Shown in pieces: positions 22,149 to 33,860 of a DNA stretch of 64,000 nt. The position numbers and the translations under genes were made by a program. The stretch is taken from NCBI GenBank assembly GCA_949316235.1, contig OX438745.1, forward strand, positions 5,275,001 to 5,339,000, given 5' to 3'. The stretch comes from Oegoconia quadripuncta. Its lineage: Eukaryota > Arthropoda > Insecta > Lepidoptera > Autostichidae. Numbering within the stretch: the first letter of the stretch is position 1; each line of letters opens with the position of its first letter. Under the pieces are notes generated by a model. That model made no database searches. It saw nothing but the letters and a program-made list of their open reading frames with translations, and was not told the DNA's origin.

Positions 22149-23444
22149 ATTGATGACACGTCTTTCCAATGTCTAACTTGTAATATGATATATGCCATAA
22201 GCACATTAGACACCCATTTCGATGATGAAGACCATATAAAGTTGTATTCAAAAAGTTGCGAGACTACAATTCGTGTAATAAGTGGCGACACAACTAACAA
22301 CAAGGAAATGGGCAGTGAAAATGATGCTAAGGATGATATTAATCACCCAAAGGAAATCTCGTCAGAAAAACAATCTGAGAAAACTGTGATTGATGATGAA
22401 TCTGCTTTTATGACTAACAGTACTACAAATGATCTAAATCGTGAATCAGTAAGTATTACTCATAAAGCAAAAGCTAGCAAACAATTTGAGAAGGAAAAAA
22501 TATTGGATAGCGTACATGATTTTCAGAAGAATGGCTTCAATATTAATTTCGAAACAGAGAGCGCGTTTTGCAAAACTTGTTTCGTAAGTGTTGCCTTTAA
22601 TTTTGATATTATTAATAATCATATCGATGAACACAAAAATCCAAATAATTGCATCTACAAACCTGAGCCACTATTAAATAAAAAATGTACCAAAACAGTA
22701 TTAAGTGATAGCAACAATCACAAAAATGAAAGTAAAAGACACGATGTAGTAGAGCAATTAGGTCTAAACAACACAAATGTCCAAATATCAAATACAAATA
22801 CAAAGAACGACAAACCCTTTGATGAAATTAACTTCATAGCTCGAATTACTGCGAGCAAGACTCAAGCAATCAGGGCGGTAGTATCGCATGTAACTAAGAC
22901 CAAATCCAAACCTGTTGAAACAAAAATATCCTCCAAAGATCATACTGAATCAGAAGTGTCAACGACAGTTATACTAGATGATGTCATGATATTTGCGAAA
23001 GACAACCATTTCACCTACAATAAAGGAAACACCAACGCTTTCTGCCGTGCATGTAAGACCAGAGTGCCTTCTTCTTTGAAATGTATGCAAGAACACGCAG
23101 CAGGTGCTACACACAAGAGACAAGTTTCCATTTACACTAATGAACACCAAGAATTACTACCAAGTACTTCAACGCAATCTATGATGTGTGAAGTACAACC
23201 TATGATAAACTTTATCACAACTGTGACAGCCCTAGACAGAGAAGTGCTTGTTAATGACAAGTACTGTCTGTCGTCGTTCAGTTTCGATTTGATAACGAAG
23301 CACGTGCACAAACTTAGGTGTCAGATTTGCGAAGAGAATCTGCGACCATACGAGGTTAAAGTACATGTAAATAGTCCTCCACACGAGGAGTTAATACATC
23401 AGGTACCACTGGTGTGCAACATGGAGACTGAGTTCATAAGAGAG
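22149..23444 (+). CDS. Gene A exon 3: fingers 4-7 and polar linker
   Basis: 432 codons from CTCTTTACAG/ATTGATG to GAGAG/GTGAGT. Finger 4: FQCLTCNMIYAISTLDTH-x5-H. Finger 5: AFCKTCFVSVAFNFD..H-x3-H. Finger 6: AFCRACKTRVPSSLKCMQEH-x5-H. Finger 7: RCQICEENLRPYEVKVH-x5-H. Between fingers 4 and 5 and between 5 and 6 lie long hydrophilic linkers with many Lys, Glu, Asn and Ser. Coding begins at the acceptor, well before the first in-frame ATG at 22185. The exon is six codons longer than its B counterpart, the net of in-frame indels, which argues that both remained coding. Confidence 0.8.
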
Positions 23445-23856
23445 GTGAGTTACACAATATACAGGTGGAGTGAATATGTACAGTCGGGTTCAAAATTGCA
23501 GTCATAGTTCAAATGATTAATTTTCTTTTGAACTCATGAATTTCTGCGGACCTTTGATTCTTATTCTACACAATAATAGTACTCGATACTTGCTTAATAA
23601 GGTTTCCTATCAAAAAATTATCTCTTAAGCTTGGACTGTATTGCAATTTTAAACCTGATTGTGCATATTAACGATAACAAATTTTAGGGAAAACTTATTT
23701 CGTTTCTGAATGTAAGGGAAACTTCATTCATAGTTTTTTTATATATAAAATCAGATACAATTCTAATAAAAAGCGACCTTAGGCACAGAATAGGTAATAG
23801 TACTTAGGTTACGTTTTACCAGTGGTACCCTCTGAGAGAAATAAAGTAATCTTTCG

Positions 23857-23950
23857 GACACTTACACACCAATTATTTATTCCCAAACTAAAGCCTGTAT
23901 TACGAATACTTTATCAAATATTTGTAGTAGTGGGTTGTAATATTAATATT
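23857..23950 (-). repeat. SINE family 3 remnant in gene A intron 3
   Basis: CGGACACTTACACACCAATTATTTATTCCC..TACGAATACTTTAT matches family 3 on the minus strand. The same remnant is at 47375-47480 in gene B, so it is older than the duplication. Confidence 0.5.
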
Positions 23951-23987
23951 GCTATAAAGTTTGTTTACAATATTTCGTTGCCATCAG

Positions 23988-24182
23988 CCTCGTCCAGATC
24001 TGTACCACTGTGGCTTCTGCAACCTCATTATGGGAGGGTGGGACGACCTAACCAACCATCTTAACTGCGACGATCATCTCCGGATCAAGTCTATGTATGA
24101 GAGACGTCTCAGGCAAGTATTGCCTCATATATACAAGTACAGACTGGAGAACCCAGGGAAGCTTCAGCTCATATTAAAGTGA
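23988..24182 (+). CDS. Gene A exon 4: finger 8 and stop
   Basis: 64 codons plus TGA after the acceptor TTGCCATCAG. The finger YHCGFCNLIMGGWDDLTNH-x5-H has C-x2-C-x12-H-x5-H spacing. The C-terminus (LRQVLPHIYKYRL..LQLILK) differs in length and sequence from gene B, while the finger is nearly identical. Confidence 0.8.
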   Translation, partial: PRPDLYHCGFCNLIMGGWDDLTNHLNCDDHLRIKSMYERRLRQVLPHIYKYRLENPGKLQLILK

Positions 24183-24319
24183 CGTGAGCCCAGTCGAATA
24201 CTGCCCTACATATAAAAAATATTCAGCCGTTCTTTTGCGACGCATCGACAAGACGCAACAACAAGCGGGTTGATTTTTGAATTTCACACTTTCTGTAAAT
24301 CCTATTGTAATATTTACCA

Positions 24320-24460
24320 AACCTGCCTTTGTATCATAACAGCGATTGTCGCGCGCGACGCGACGTGAGTGCGGGATAATTGTATATTTTGTCCAAGCTA
24401 ATGAGCAGGACAAATATTATCCTGCTCATCGCGCCTGGCATGCTCCTAATGTAGGATAAA
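24320..24460. repeat. MITE family P remnant
   Basis: GTGAGTGCGGGATAATTG..ATTTTGTCCAAGC and AATGAGCAGGACAAATATTAT match the copies at 19045 and 42178. Confidence 0.5.
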
Positions 24461-25049
24461 GGTAATAGCTCATTAGACCCACCCGGCACCCACTCCGCAC
24501 GGCGTCCACTCGTTGTATACAGGTGATCCACGGGTGGACGCCGCCATATTTTATTTATCACTAATAAACGTCGCGCGGTCAACCAGCGGACCAAGTGTCG
24601 TCAACCAGTGGACCAAGTGTCGTCAACCAGTGGACTCCGCGTGGTCAACGAGTGAAGTCGCTTGGTCTACGAATTTTTGGAGTAGTCTGTTAACAATTGG
24701 CACTAGGTAGCTAGCTATAGACGATTAGGTCTACCGTAATTACAGTATAGTTGGAGACATTGTCGCCAACGTATCGTCCTCGCGTCAATCATTCGCGGGC
24801 AGCGCGCAGTCCACTCGGGACCCGCGCGTTGGCAATGCGCAGTCAACGCAGGGTAAGCATGCGAACAACGAGTTGTCAACGAGTGGTCCACTCGCCGTCC
24901 GCGCGTGGAGGGCTTACGACTAAGGCGATCCGTGGACGCTACGGAGTTGATGTAGTGAGCGCATACCCATAAGTCCATATAAAGAATACTAACCGCAAGA
25001 GGCGAGGCGGTGCGGAGTGAATGCCGGGTGGCTCTAATGAGCTATGACC
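24461..25049. mobile_element. MITE-like element with imperfect ~45-bp TIRs and subterminal repeats
   Basis: The left end GGTAATAGCTCATTAGACCC is mirrored by the right end (inverse GGTCATAGCTCATTAGAGCC), and the match continues through CACCCGGCA..CACTCCGCAC. The 589-bp GC-rich body holds no gene. Near the left it carries tandem 22-bp units GTCAACCAGTGGACCAAGTG, and many GTGGAC/GTCCAC and CGAGTGG motifs near both ends. Absent from the gene B copy, so inserted after the duplication. Confidence 0.7.
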
Positions 25050-26113
25050 TTAATAAAACTTACTATGCGCAGAAATCAATTTGACACTTGCAGAATGCGC
25101 CTCCGCTCCTATACCCCGCAACCCTTACCGCGTCAGTAGTCACTACCTCACCTACCCCTAATACTAAATGGTACTCCCACGCCCAGCGAAACAGTAATTA
25201 GTTTGATGTCTCAAGGTAATCTCTGCGCGTAGTAAACTTTATACGGATTTTTTAAATGTACCAGTATTAAAGAAAGTTGAACAGAACTTTGTGAATTTTA
25301 GTTTGTAGTTGTCTGTAGTGTAGTGTCATCATCATATTATCAGCAATAGGATGTCCACTGTAGAATAAAGTAGTCAGTGTATTCGAAACTCGAACATCGA
25401 TATAACTACTCCCTTAAAAATTGACGATTTATACAAATTATCACTTCTATTCGTTACATGTGAAGATAAATGACTAATTATAAGTTAGATGATAGAAATC
25501 ACTGTCATGCATGAGTGTCTGATTATAACATAGATGTATAGTGTTCAGATAAACTTATAAGGCTTTTTGTGACACCTGTAAATATATCATTGTAACTTGT
25601 GGAGAAATAAAGACAAATATACGAAAAATACTTGCCGCTAGGAGTAATAGTGTTCTGTGGTGCAGTACCACAACACTAACAGTGCAAGTAGGTCTCGTGA
25701 CAGCAAGACCTGCTATATTGTGTTTATCCCAAATTATTATAATTTTCTAAGTACAATATTTAATTAAATAAATATAATAAATATTATCAAATTACCTTAC
25801 ACCGGGTTAGTACGCTTCCACCCGTAACGCGTTGTGCATAAAAAAAAGTTTTGCAATAATTTTTTGAATTGAGCTGGTAGGCGGGATAGATGATATATTA
25901 CGTGTTTGGAGTGGATGCAGATGAAAGGTAACAAGGTCTCTATCTTGTAGATAAAAGTTTTACTTATTGATTGCGACTCGCCTATTTATTAAGTACCTAC
26001 TTACCTACCTACATTAAACTACTTCTCTGTCAGCTTTTATTTCAAATGCTGATTGTGACAGGAAATTTACAAAAATAAATAATATAAAAACCGACAAGCG
26101 ATATCGTTTCATA
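25050..26113. other. Non-coding, with two short repeat remnants
   Basis: RTE-like CATCATCATATTATCAGC at 25326 and a SINE family 1 tail (TTAGTACGCTTCCACC..GTGCATA plus A-run) at about 25800-25853. A small stem-loop (AGTGTT..TGTGGT against ACCACAACACT) is at 25648-25677. Nothing else recognised. Confidence 0.45.
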
Positions 26114-26965
26114 ATAGTATAAGATCCGGCTATAGAAATATATACCCTTATCTGTTATTCGACGATAACAAAATTAATATGTTAGTTAATGAATATATTA
26201 ATACATTGAAAATGGGTTGCCTAGCTAAATCGCGGGCCAAACGGTTAATTAATGTAAATCCAAATTAATTGTTTTTCAATTAACTTCCCCGATTTGTTAT
26301 TTATAAAAATCGACCATTATCTGAAAGAACATAACATAAGGAACTGGAAAAATATAGGTTGCCTACTTTCCCTTCAGCATAACTATGGAGTTGTCATGTA
26401 TAAACATGCGAGCAAGCGTTATTAATACCTATACCCTCATCAGTTATTTAATTGATTTTTTTTTTAAATTAAACATTATTTTATTCTCTTTCTAACAGTA
26501 TAAGGTTGCCTCAGTAAAAGTTTGTCACATGCACGGTTGCTGTGATTTTAGATGTGAAGTTTTGAGCGCAAGCGCGGAGAGTGACAGAGAGCGTTGCACG
26601 CACTTCTCCTTGCGACAGACAGAGACGCAGTGATGGGTATATCATAGGGTATATTAATAACGCTTGCTCGCATGTTTATACATGACAACTCCATAGTTAT
26701 GCTGAAGGGAAAGTAGGCAACCTATATTTTTCCAGTTCCTTATGTTATGTTCTTTCAGATAATGGTCGATTTTTATAAATAACAAATCGGGGAAGTTAAT
26801 TGAAAAACAATTAATTTGGATTTACATTAATTAACCGTTTGGCCCGCGATTTAGCTAGGCAACCCATTTTCAATGTATTAATATATTCATTAACTAACAT
26901 ATTAATTTTGTTATCGTCGAATAACAGATGAGGGTATATATTTCTATAGCCGGATCTTATACTAT
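26114..26965. repeat. Near-perfect 314-bp inverted repeat with 224-bp spacer
   Basis: Arms 26114-26427 and 26652-26965 have equal length. In a base-by-base reading they differ at one site (the T of CCCTTATCTG at about 26149 against C in the other arm). The spacer 26428-26651 is T-rich at its left and GC-richer at its right, with no open frame. No target duplication or TIR signature of a known transposon was found. If transcribed it would fold into a long double-stranded hairpin. Not present in the B segment. Confidence 0.95.
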
Positions 26966-27439
26966 AACGCCAACTGTGTTTTGTCTATACTATAACTGTA
27001 AATGGAGTTCTTTTGGCAGATAAAAAAATGCTGCAAAAATGTCAAAGCGTCTCAAAACATGTTATTAATAAACCGTTCTCAAGATTGAGATGACTTTAAG
27101 TTGACGCTTGACAAGCTGTTGCTTATTAACAGTAACAAAAAAATAGTTTGAGACAGACGCGATTTCAATCAAGATCGATTTATTAATATGCCCTAAGAAG
27201 AGAAAAACCGATGTACTATATGTTAAAAGAAGAAATCCGCGTTTTTGCAGTGGCGTTATCGCATTTCCTGTTTGTCTGGCAACACTATTCAATTTAGTTA
27301 TCTTGTCCTCTGTCAAACATGGTTTCTAAATTTAGTTCGTGCGCAAACAAACCCGAATAGCATATGCACTTGATTAAACTAATTTTAGTCGAGTTTTGGT
27401 TAAGTTTAGTTTTAGTTGGCTGTATCCGAATCGACACGA

Positions 27440-28800
27440 GTACCATACTAAAATTAGTTTTTGTTGTCACGATTCTGACACCTATCGTTTAACTCTAGTT
27501 GTAAGTAATTAATTAGGCTTCTGTTTTCTTGAAAAATCTATGTATTCAGGAAACAAAAGAATATTAAATAATGAACGAGTTTTGCTCCTCGCAGATTTGT
27601 TTTTCCCATGTTTTTCCTAGCCCGTGGCGCTGCAATTAAGTATTGTTTAGTATTTTATTTTTATAAGTTAAGTTTTTAAATACATAATTAAAACTTCGTC
27701 TGTGATGCGGATGACTGCTCAGAAATAATATGGCGTAATTAATGTTGTTTCTTGGACGCTATCATTCCTTTCCCGTATGTTTTTGATATAACTTGTAAAC
27801 TTATTTATTTTCATATTCAATACACATGAGAAATTTATCTAATATAAGTAATATAAACGGTATAAATACATACCTACATACTTTGTAAACTTATATTATT
27901 TAATAAGTATTTCTTATTAAAAATGTAAATTATTAATTTAAAAAATATACATTTATTGTGATACCTCTGCCAAAAATAGACATACACGTAAATCTACTAC
28001 TATGTAAACTTATATTATTTTAATAAGTAGGTATTCCTTATTAATTTTAAATGTAAATTATGAATTTTAAAAATTTACATTTATTTGATCCCTCTACCAA
28101 AAATAGACACACGTAAATCTACTTTAGACCGGGACTTGATTCACGTGCTGACATAACTTAAGTGTGTCTCGCTCTCGTGCAAGTGGCGACACCGTACGTG
28201 TACCCCTACTACATATATCCATGATCGATCACAGATCATGATCTACATGTGATTGGATTAATTGAGAATTATAGATTTCATAATGTATTTATTTAAGATG
28301 GATTAATAGATATAAATTAATAAATCATCAATGTAATGAACTAGAAAACTAAGTATTAATCGATTAGTTAACTCCTTGAGTACCTATATAACTTCGAAAA
28401 TAAAATGCATTTAAAAAATTGAAACGTGCTTTCTTACTGCAAGAATATTTTATTTGTGTAATTAATTCTATGATGTTGATGTGCGGAGAGATTTTATGAG
28501 CTTTATCGATCTAAAAATATCGATAAATAATTGACGCTTTCGTACCCTTCCTTGTTTGTGATATAAACTCGTAATATTGAATAACTATTTGTCTAAATAA
28601 ACGTGAATTATCGATGGTAAAATAATGTTTTATTTTGAACATCTACCAAAAATGGCTCAGAGAAAAAATATAGCTATGTAAACCCAATTTTATTGCTGGA
28701 TGACAGAATTTGTACGACAGCCGCATATGAGTGTCTCGCTTTCGTCGTTCGTGATCTAAGTACTACTAAATGCATACTGAAAGTTTCTGTGTTCTAACAA
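27440..28800 (+). repeat. Conserved non-coding tandem block, copy A
   Basis: Two diverged units (about 27690-28260 and 28440-28800) share GTCTGTGATG..GATG, GGACGCTATC/GACGCTTTCG..CCTT and a CTACCAAAAATAG..ACACGTAAA block followed by TGTCTCGCT. Inside unit 1 a block of about 120 bp (27880-28000 and 28000-28125) is duplicated again. The whole block is colinear with 48935-49990 downstream of gene B. No coding potential is seen. Confidence 0.65.
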
Positions 28801-28841
28801 CAGAAATCTTACATATGATACAATTTTGCAGGTGGATCCAT

Positions 28842-29090
28842 TGTAAATAAATATTTCGGGCACTTACACAAATCTAGTCCCAAACTAAGCAAAGCTTGTA
28901 TGTACTATGGATACCGGATAAACAAACATAAATATTTATATCTAAACATCACGGAACAGTGGCTTGTTTTTACTGTTCCGTGCTAGACATCCATGACAGA
29001 AATCCATTTTGTATTTATGACTTGGGAATAAATATAATCATATATATATATTTTTATATTTTATGGCAATCGGTCGTCTCACACAAACAT
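28842..29090 (-). mobile_element. SINE family 3, minus strand, internally altered
   Basis: AAATATTTCGGGCACTTACAC, TAGTCCCAAACTAAGC, TATGGATACCGGATAAACA and CTTGGGAATAAAT match the family-3 unit at 5303 in inverse orientation. An inserted piece with the short inverted repeat CACGGAACAG..CTGTTCCGTG lies at about 28950-28984. Confidence 0.6.
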
Positions 29091-29594
29091 TTACCCGTCA
29101 CGGCAACTCGATGATAAGAAATTGACGTTTACGTCATTTCAACAAAACAACGGGAACTAGTGCCTTATGGAAAATTTTGGCGATTTTTTGTTGGAGGGAA
29201 CCTATTGAGCTTAAGGAACCCGAATGGTCAGTAATTTTACACTTGGTATATACCTAATATGCTATATATTCCAATACCCGAAGCATACAATTTGCAGGAA
29301 AATTTAAAAAGCAACATCCTTTTTTTTGGTGCTCTTGTTTTATTAATTACGGCTTGACAGTAAAGCCATCAGCGAAAACATTCTGTAGTATTCTGATTTG
29401 GTAGATGGGTGCCACGAACGCATTTTTCATCAGTAGGATTTTTCCCATATATCGCATTGCAGCGAACTCAGCGAGTGATGTTGTATTTTTATTTTTATTT
29501 CTTATTATTTGTGCATTCTGAGTATTAAAACTTATTAATGGCATATTATTGTGCAACAAAAGTCAGTGACGATGTTCAAGTGAAGTGTAAATTA

Positions 29595-30320
29595 CAAATG
29601 TGTAACGAAGCTTTCGGGTTAGCTTAAGTAGCCGCCAAATCTTTCGTAAAGCATTCTGCCACTTTACTGAGGAATGATTTGACCATGCGTAACTAGACTC
29701 TGTATACGAATGGCTTGGTTTGAGTGAGCCTGACTTCACTAAACTGAAGAAATAAGAGAAGGCATGGCTGTATGAGCTTAGATTCGTTTGCCTTCTCCGA
29801 GAGTAGTGAATTAAAACGAAAATAAATTAACAGAAAAGGATAGCAGTTGGCAACACTGGTACCAAATGTATTTCGGGGGAAGTTTGTTTCGTTGAGTTGA
29901 TTTCAAAGTAACTTTGTTTTATTTGATTGTTGCCAGTCAGCTTATCGTTGGATACTAGGGATTACGTATCAAACGCAGTCAATTCCATTTTAGTGAGTCA
30001 TACAAACAGCCTGCCTCTATCCAGCGATAACGGTGAGATTTAATAATTATTTTATTGTATTTCGGTAATTTTTGAGAACCTGCATAATTTTTTTTATGCA
30101 CCTTTAGCGACCTGCACTTTGGTGTACATAAGCCGAATGCCGAAGTGACCAAGTAAATTATATATGAATTTAGATTATGGCTGCGGACACTGAGGCAAAA
30201 AATGGCAGTAACATTTTGAAAAAATAAAATGTTTGCGCCCCTTTATATACCCTTAACTATATGTCACCAAACGGGGGTCAGAGGCCAACAGCATCTCTTA
30301 ATGATGGGTTCTGAAAAAGA
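29595..30320 (+). repeat. Dispersed repeat pair, copy 2
   Basis: Partner of 9895-11000 (AGCCGCCAAATCTTTCGTAAA, TCAATTCCATTTTAGTGAGTC, CCAGCGATAACGGTGAGATT, GTCACCAAACGGG). Shared blocks continue at about 30660-30765 and 31085-31130. Lacks the LINE tail that interrupts copy 1 at 11004. Confidence 0.6.
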
Positions 30321-30844
30321 CAGACTGGCAGGGCTGGTGTTCTTTCCCGGGTTCCAACAGAAAACGGCGTGAGGAACCTGTGGGGTATTAGACAGTTGGA
30401 CCCGCAGATTTTCCCACAATAAGAAATTTTGCCACCTTTATCGTACTGTCCCTTTAATTTTATACCTCCTTTTGTAAAAGTTCAAGGGATCCCTCTTTAA
30501 AATTTATGATACCATTTGTATACTTGGTATGAAATTTAAAATACCCCCAATAAGTAATTAACAAACATAAAAGCCATACCACATAAACTTTTGCATGTGC
30601 AGCATTGTTGTACCTTATTTAATACATGTGGATACAAATGTTCTCATTTGGATGAATTTAAGCAAGGGCAGATTCAGCTTCGGAGTCACATACTGAAGGT
30701 CTAGCCTGGACAGGCTCCAAAATGAAAATTACAAAAAAAAGAAATAATATTTTGTCTTTTTGCTTGCCACAAATACCTTCATTAAGCCTAATATATTTTA
30801 GAAGTGTTTAGTATTGCGGTGCAATTCTAGTAATTTCCATTAAC

Positions 30845-31030
30845 TGGTAATGCCACTTTTGATTACCAACAACTTTCCACTAGGAACCATAGCCGAATTC
30901 TGCCGAAAAGCACTTCCATACTAATAATCATTTCGGAATGGTTTACTTTGTATGGGTGATCAACAAAGTTTGATCGAATTCGGCCATGGTTCCTAGTGGA
31001 AAGTTGTTCGTAATCAGGAGTGGAATCACC
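30845..31030. mobile_element. MITE of 186 bp with ~56-bp TIRs
   Basis: GGTAATGCCACTTTTGATTA on the left and the inverse of TAATCAGGAGTGGAATCACC on the right start long arms. These share CAACTTTCCACTAGGAACCAT and GCCGAATTC. The spacer is about 70 bp and without genes. It sits inside the second dispersed repeat. Confidence 0.85.
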
Positions 31031-31310
31031 AGTGAACAGGAACTACACAAATTAAATTTCACCCTGTATAGGTTTGCTGTTTAACTTATGGGCAAAAGTT
31101 TGTGTCCTGTCAATCAGTTTTTAGTTTGTCCTCATTTGTCTTTTCAATCAAAAGACAGTTTTTCTTTTTTAAGTCCATGTTATGCGAAGTATATGAAATA
31201 GAGCCACCTCTTTATATTTCTGAGATGAATAAAAAAATGAAGTCTTGTGGTATCTCTTCACTGTGATATTTATTAATGCCAAACATACATAAATACATAT
31301 CATTTTTGTT

Positions 31311-31915
31311 CTGCAGAAGCGTGCTATTCGTACCATTTATAAGTTAGGACCTAGAGTGTCTGTTAGAGATAAGTTTAAGGAAATTAATATCTTAACAATG
31401 GCATCTCAATACATTTATGACAATTTCTTATATGCAAAAAAAATATAACCTTATTCGCTTAAAATAGTGATAGGCACAAATTGCCTTTAAATAAATTTCA
31501 AGCAATCATAAGACAGAAATTATTAGCAAAAGGCTATTATAAAATCACCGGCTATTTGGATGATAAGCAAGTAGGACATAGCTGTCTTAATATATATAAT
31601 ATCTTATTATCAAATCACAAATTGTAACCCATAATCTGTTTAAAAAGAGCAAGCCTTGAGTTTCTTGCTCATTCTTCTCTGGGGAGAGCTGGTACCTACT
31701 TTGCTCAGCAGCTGAGCATATGCATTCAGCGGGGCAATAGCGCTAGCGTACTAGGTACTATGCCTCACGGAAACGAGTTGGACGGCATATTTTTTCTATA
31801 AGATATGTTCTGTTTGTCTTGTGTTTTATAAATTTGTTGTTTAATAACTTCAACCATTTGTCTGATATTTTATAATATGATTTATTTTATCCTATGAAAT
31901 AAAATATTTTGATTT
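31311..31915 (+). pseudogene. LINE 3' end, frameshifted relative of 11004
   Basis: Reads LQKRAIRTIYKLGPRVSVRD and FKEINILTMASQYIYDNFLY, then breaks at about 31440. It resumes as AIIRQKLLAKGYYKITGYLD to DDKQVG. The 3' end GAGTTTCTTGCTCATTCTTC and the GATTTGAC tail match the other copy. An internal deletion of about 110 bp relative to 11004 is evident. Confidence 0.7.
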
Positions 31916-32469
31916 GACTTGAAACATGTGATGGTGTAGGCCCAAAGTATTCCAAATATCAATTTGGTTTCTTAAACTAATAATAGGAGAAACACCAAAC
32001 CTTTTGTTGAGAAGTACAGCGGCAGCACTCAAATAATAGACTGTTTATTTTTTATTCGGAACTTATAAATAAATTCTATCTAGTTTGGAAGAAATTCAGC
32101 TTTACCATGTTCCATCGCAAAATCACTTTCGATTTAGTGTATGAAATGTATATAAAATTGTAGTTAAGCAAGAAATTTTAAAAAGTAGCATATCTGTTTG
32201 TAGGGATAGATATTACAGCATTATGTGGCCAGTAGAGGGTGGATGTGAACGAGGAATGACGAGCTGTGGTATTGTTCTAAACATTAGTCAAAATTAAAAA
32301 AAAAATATTTTATAGGTACACTGTGTACATACACAGTAGTCAGACTTTGGCATCAGTGCCATTTTATAAATTAGCAGCTTGTTATAAAGAGATATTTTAG
32401 AGTTCCTCCCAAGCTACCAATACTTGCCCTTGTATTTTAAGATTAATTCTTGTTATTTTGTCAGGATAT

Positions 32470-33240
32470 GCTTCCTCCAGATCAGTCTATGATCCAAATG
32501 CATCCCAAGGTACTTAACTGATTCGTTGTGAGCCATTTGCCACCTAAGAATTCTCTCTTCTTGGGGTAAAAGTGACCTGGATAGACTTTGACACACTAGC
32601 TGCTATTCTCCACTTTGCAAGCCACCCGTCAATCTCAACTAGTCTGTTTTGCAAAATTACTGATGCCACCTTAGGCCATGTGCTAGAGGCAAGAATCGCG
32701 TATCATCGGCAAATGTGGCTACTATTACTCCGGCATACTGTGGTAAGTCTAATGTGAATATGGTGTAGAGTACGGGTCCAAGCACCGAACCCTGGGGAAC
32801 CTCTGCTAATATGCTGTAGAATGCATCTATATCACCCTCATTGACCTGGAATATCCTCTTAGTGAGATATGATTTCAACACTGAAGGATGTGTGAGGTAA
32901 TAATAATTTCGCTATGTAGAGCCATAGTCTATCAAAAGCTTCTTGTAGGACCTTCTCAAACAGCTTTGACACTATTGGCAGTAGGCTTATTGGTCTAATG
33001 ACGCAACTTTGTGAGCCGGCTTACCAGGTTTATGTATCATGATCATGATCTGTGATACCTTCCATATTACCGGGAAGTAACCAACACCCATGATGCCATT
33101 AAAAAGTACGGTTACTTACATGATCACTCTGCGTGAAAGTTGCGACAGTATAGTATTATTAATCAAGTCAAAGCCTTTTTGTTGGCCATGTTCTTTACAT
33201 TTGTGACTACTTCCTGAGGCGTCACAGTCTTTAGGGGAAG
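32470..33240 (-). pseudogene. Jockey-type LINE reverse transcriptase relic
   Basis: Minus-strand fragments in broken frames: GYFPVIWKVSQIMIMIHKPG near 33060; SYLTKRIFQVNEGD, ILAEVPQGSVLGPVLYTIFT and ATFADDTRF over 32657-32881; WQMAHNESVKYLGMHLDHRL near 32500. These are RT motifs in the right order (the catalytic YADD appears as FADD). Stops and frameshifts between them show a dead 5'- and 3'-truncated copy. Confidence 0.8.
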
Positions 33241-33687
33241 GATCTAGCTGTGCTTACGTCTGATATTTGTTGATTAATTTTGACTGAATATGCTGCAGAG
33301 CTGAGCCAATTTATGGATATGAGGAGAAAAATACGGTAGAATCTACGAGGTCTAAAGTGGCATTTTTAACATTATTATATTTGTGGGCACCACCCTGATA
33401 TTGCGTAGTACAAACACACATTTAGTTTTTATCTCATTAAGTAACAAATTATTTGCCGTAAACTATTCTAATATTTCAGAAATAGCCATTCTTCACGTCA
33501 TCTTAGTTTAGTTTTTGTTTATTTATTTTAAATAATATGGAGGTATCTGCAAACAATACTTGCGTATGTGTGGTATATATGCGCGTGCGGTGTATTGTAT
33601 ACGAGAGAACGTGAAAAGGTTAAGTATAACTATTATGTATTACAGTGTGCAGAGCGTGTGTCGGGCGAGAGAAATAATATAATAATA

Positions 33688-33860
33688 ATAATATAAATAA
33701 ATATCCTTAGACATACACATAGCGCCATCTAGTTCCACAGTAAGCAACTATAGGCTTGTGTTGTGGATACCAGATGGTATAAACTACATATACCTATACA
33801 TTTTTTTTGTAAACAAATACTTATTATAAATGAAACCATCAATAACTCGGGTACACAGAA
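33688..33860 (-). mobile_element. SINE family 2, head missing
   Basis: TAGCGCCATCTAGTTCCACAG to TCAATAACTCGGGTACAC is the 3' two-thirds of family 2 on the minus strand, next to an AAT-rich microsatellite (33675-33705). Confidence 0.75.

Larger units (their letters stand above)
18551..24182 (+). other. Zinc-finger gene A (four coding exons)
   Basis: Exons 18551-18733, 19581-19895, 22149-23444 and 23988-24182 join to 662 codons. All three introns are phase 0 with GT..AG ends. The protein carries eight C2H2-like fingers, mostly C-x2-C-x(11-13)-H-x5-H, the spacing of matrin/U1-type fingers known to bind double-stranded RNA or RNA-protein complexes. Between fingers 4 and 6 is a long polar, lysine/glutamate/asparagine-rich linker without structure I recognise. 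The closest relative is gene B in this window. No orthologue name can be given. Exon 1 has both an acceptor and a good in-frame ATG, so upstream (at least non-coding) exons are likely outside the duplicated block. Confidence 0.75.
18515..28800. repeat. Segmental duplication, copy A (partner 41886-49990)
   Basis: Exons, intron edges, an old SINE/MITE composite and a downstream non-coding block are all colinear with 41886-49990 in the same orientation. Homology starts about 30 bp before the exon-1 acceptor. Copy A is longer because of its own insertions (the 24461 MITE, the 26114 inverted repeat, the intron-1 minisatellite). Confidence 0.85.

Noticed and set aside
26114..26965. Simple transposon TIRs
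   Set aside because: Arms make up three quarters of the unit, no target duplication could be fixed and no transposase or family member is visible here; left as an unexplained inverted repeat.
27065..27316. 83-codon minus-strand frame beside the large inverted repeat
   Set aside because: No homologous reading in the B copy, no recognisable domain, and composition typical of AT-rich chance frames.
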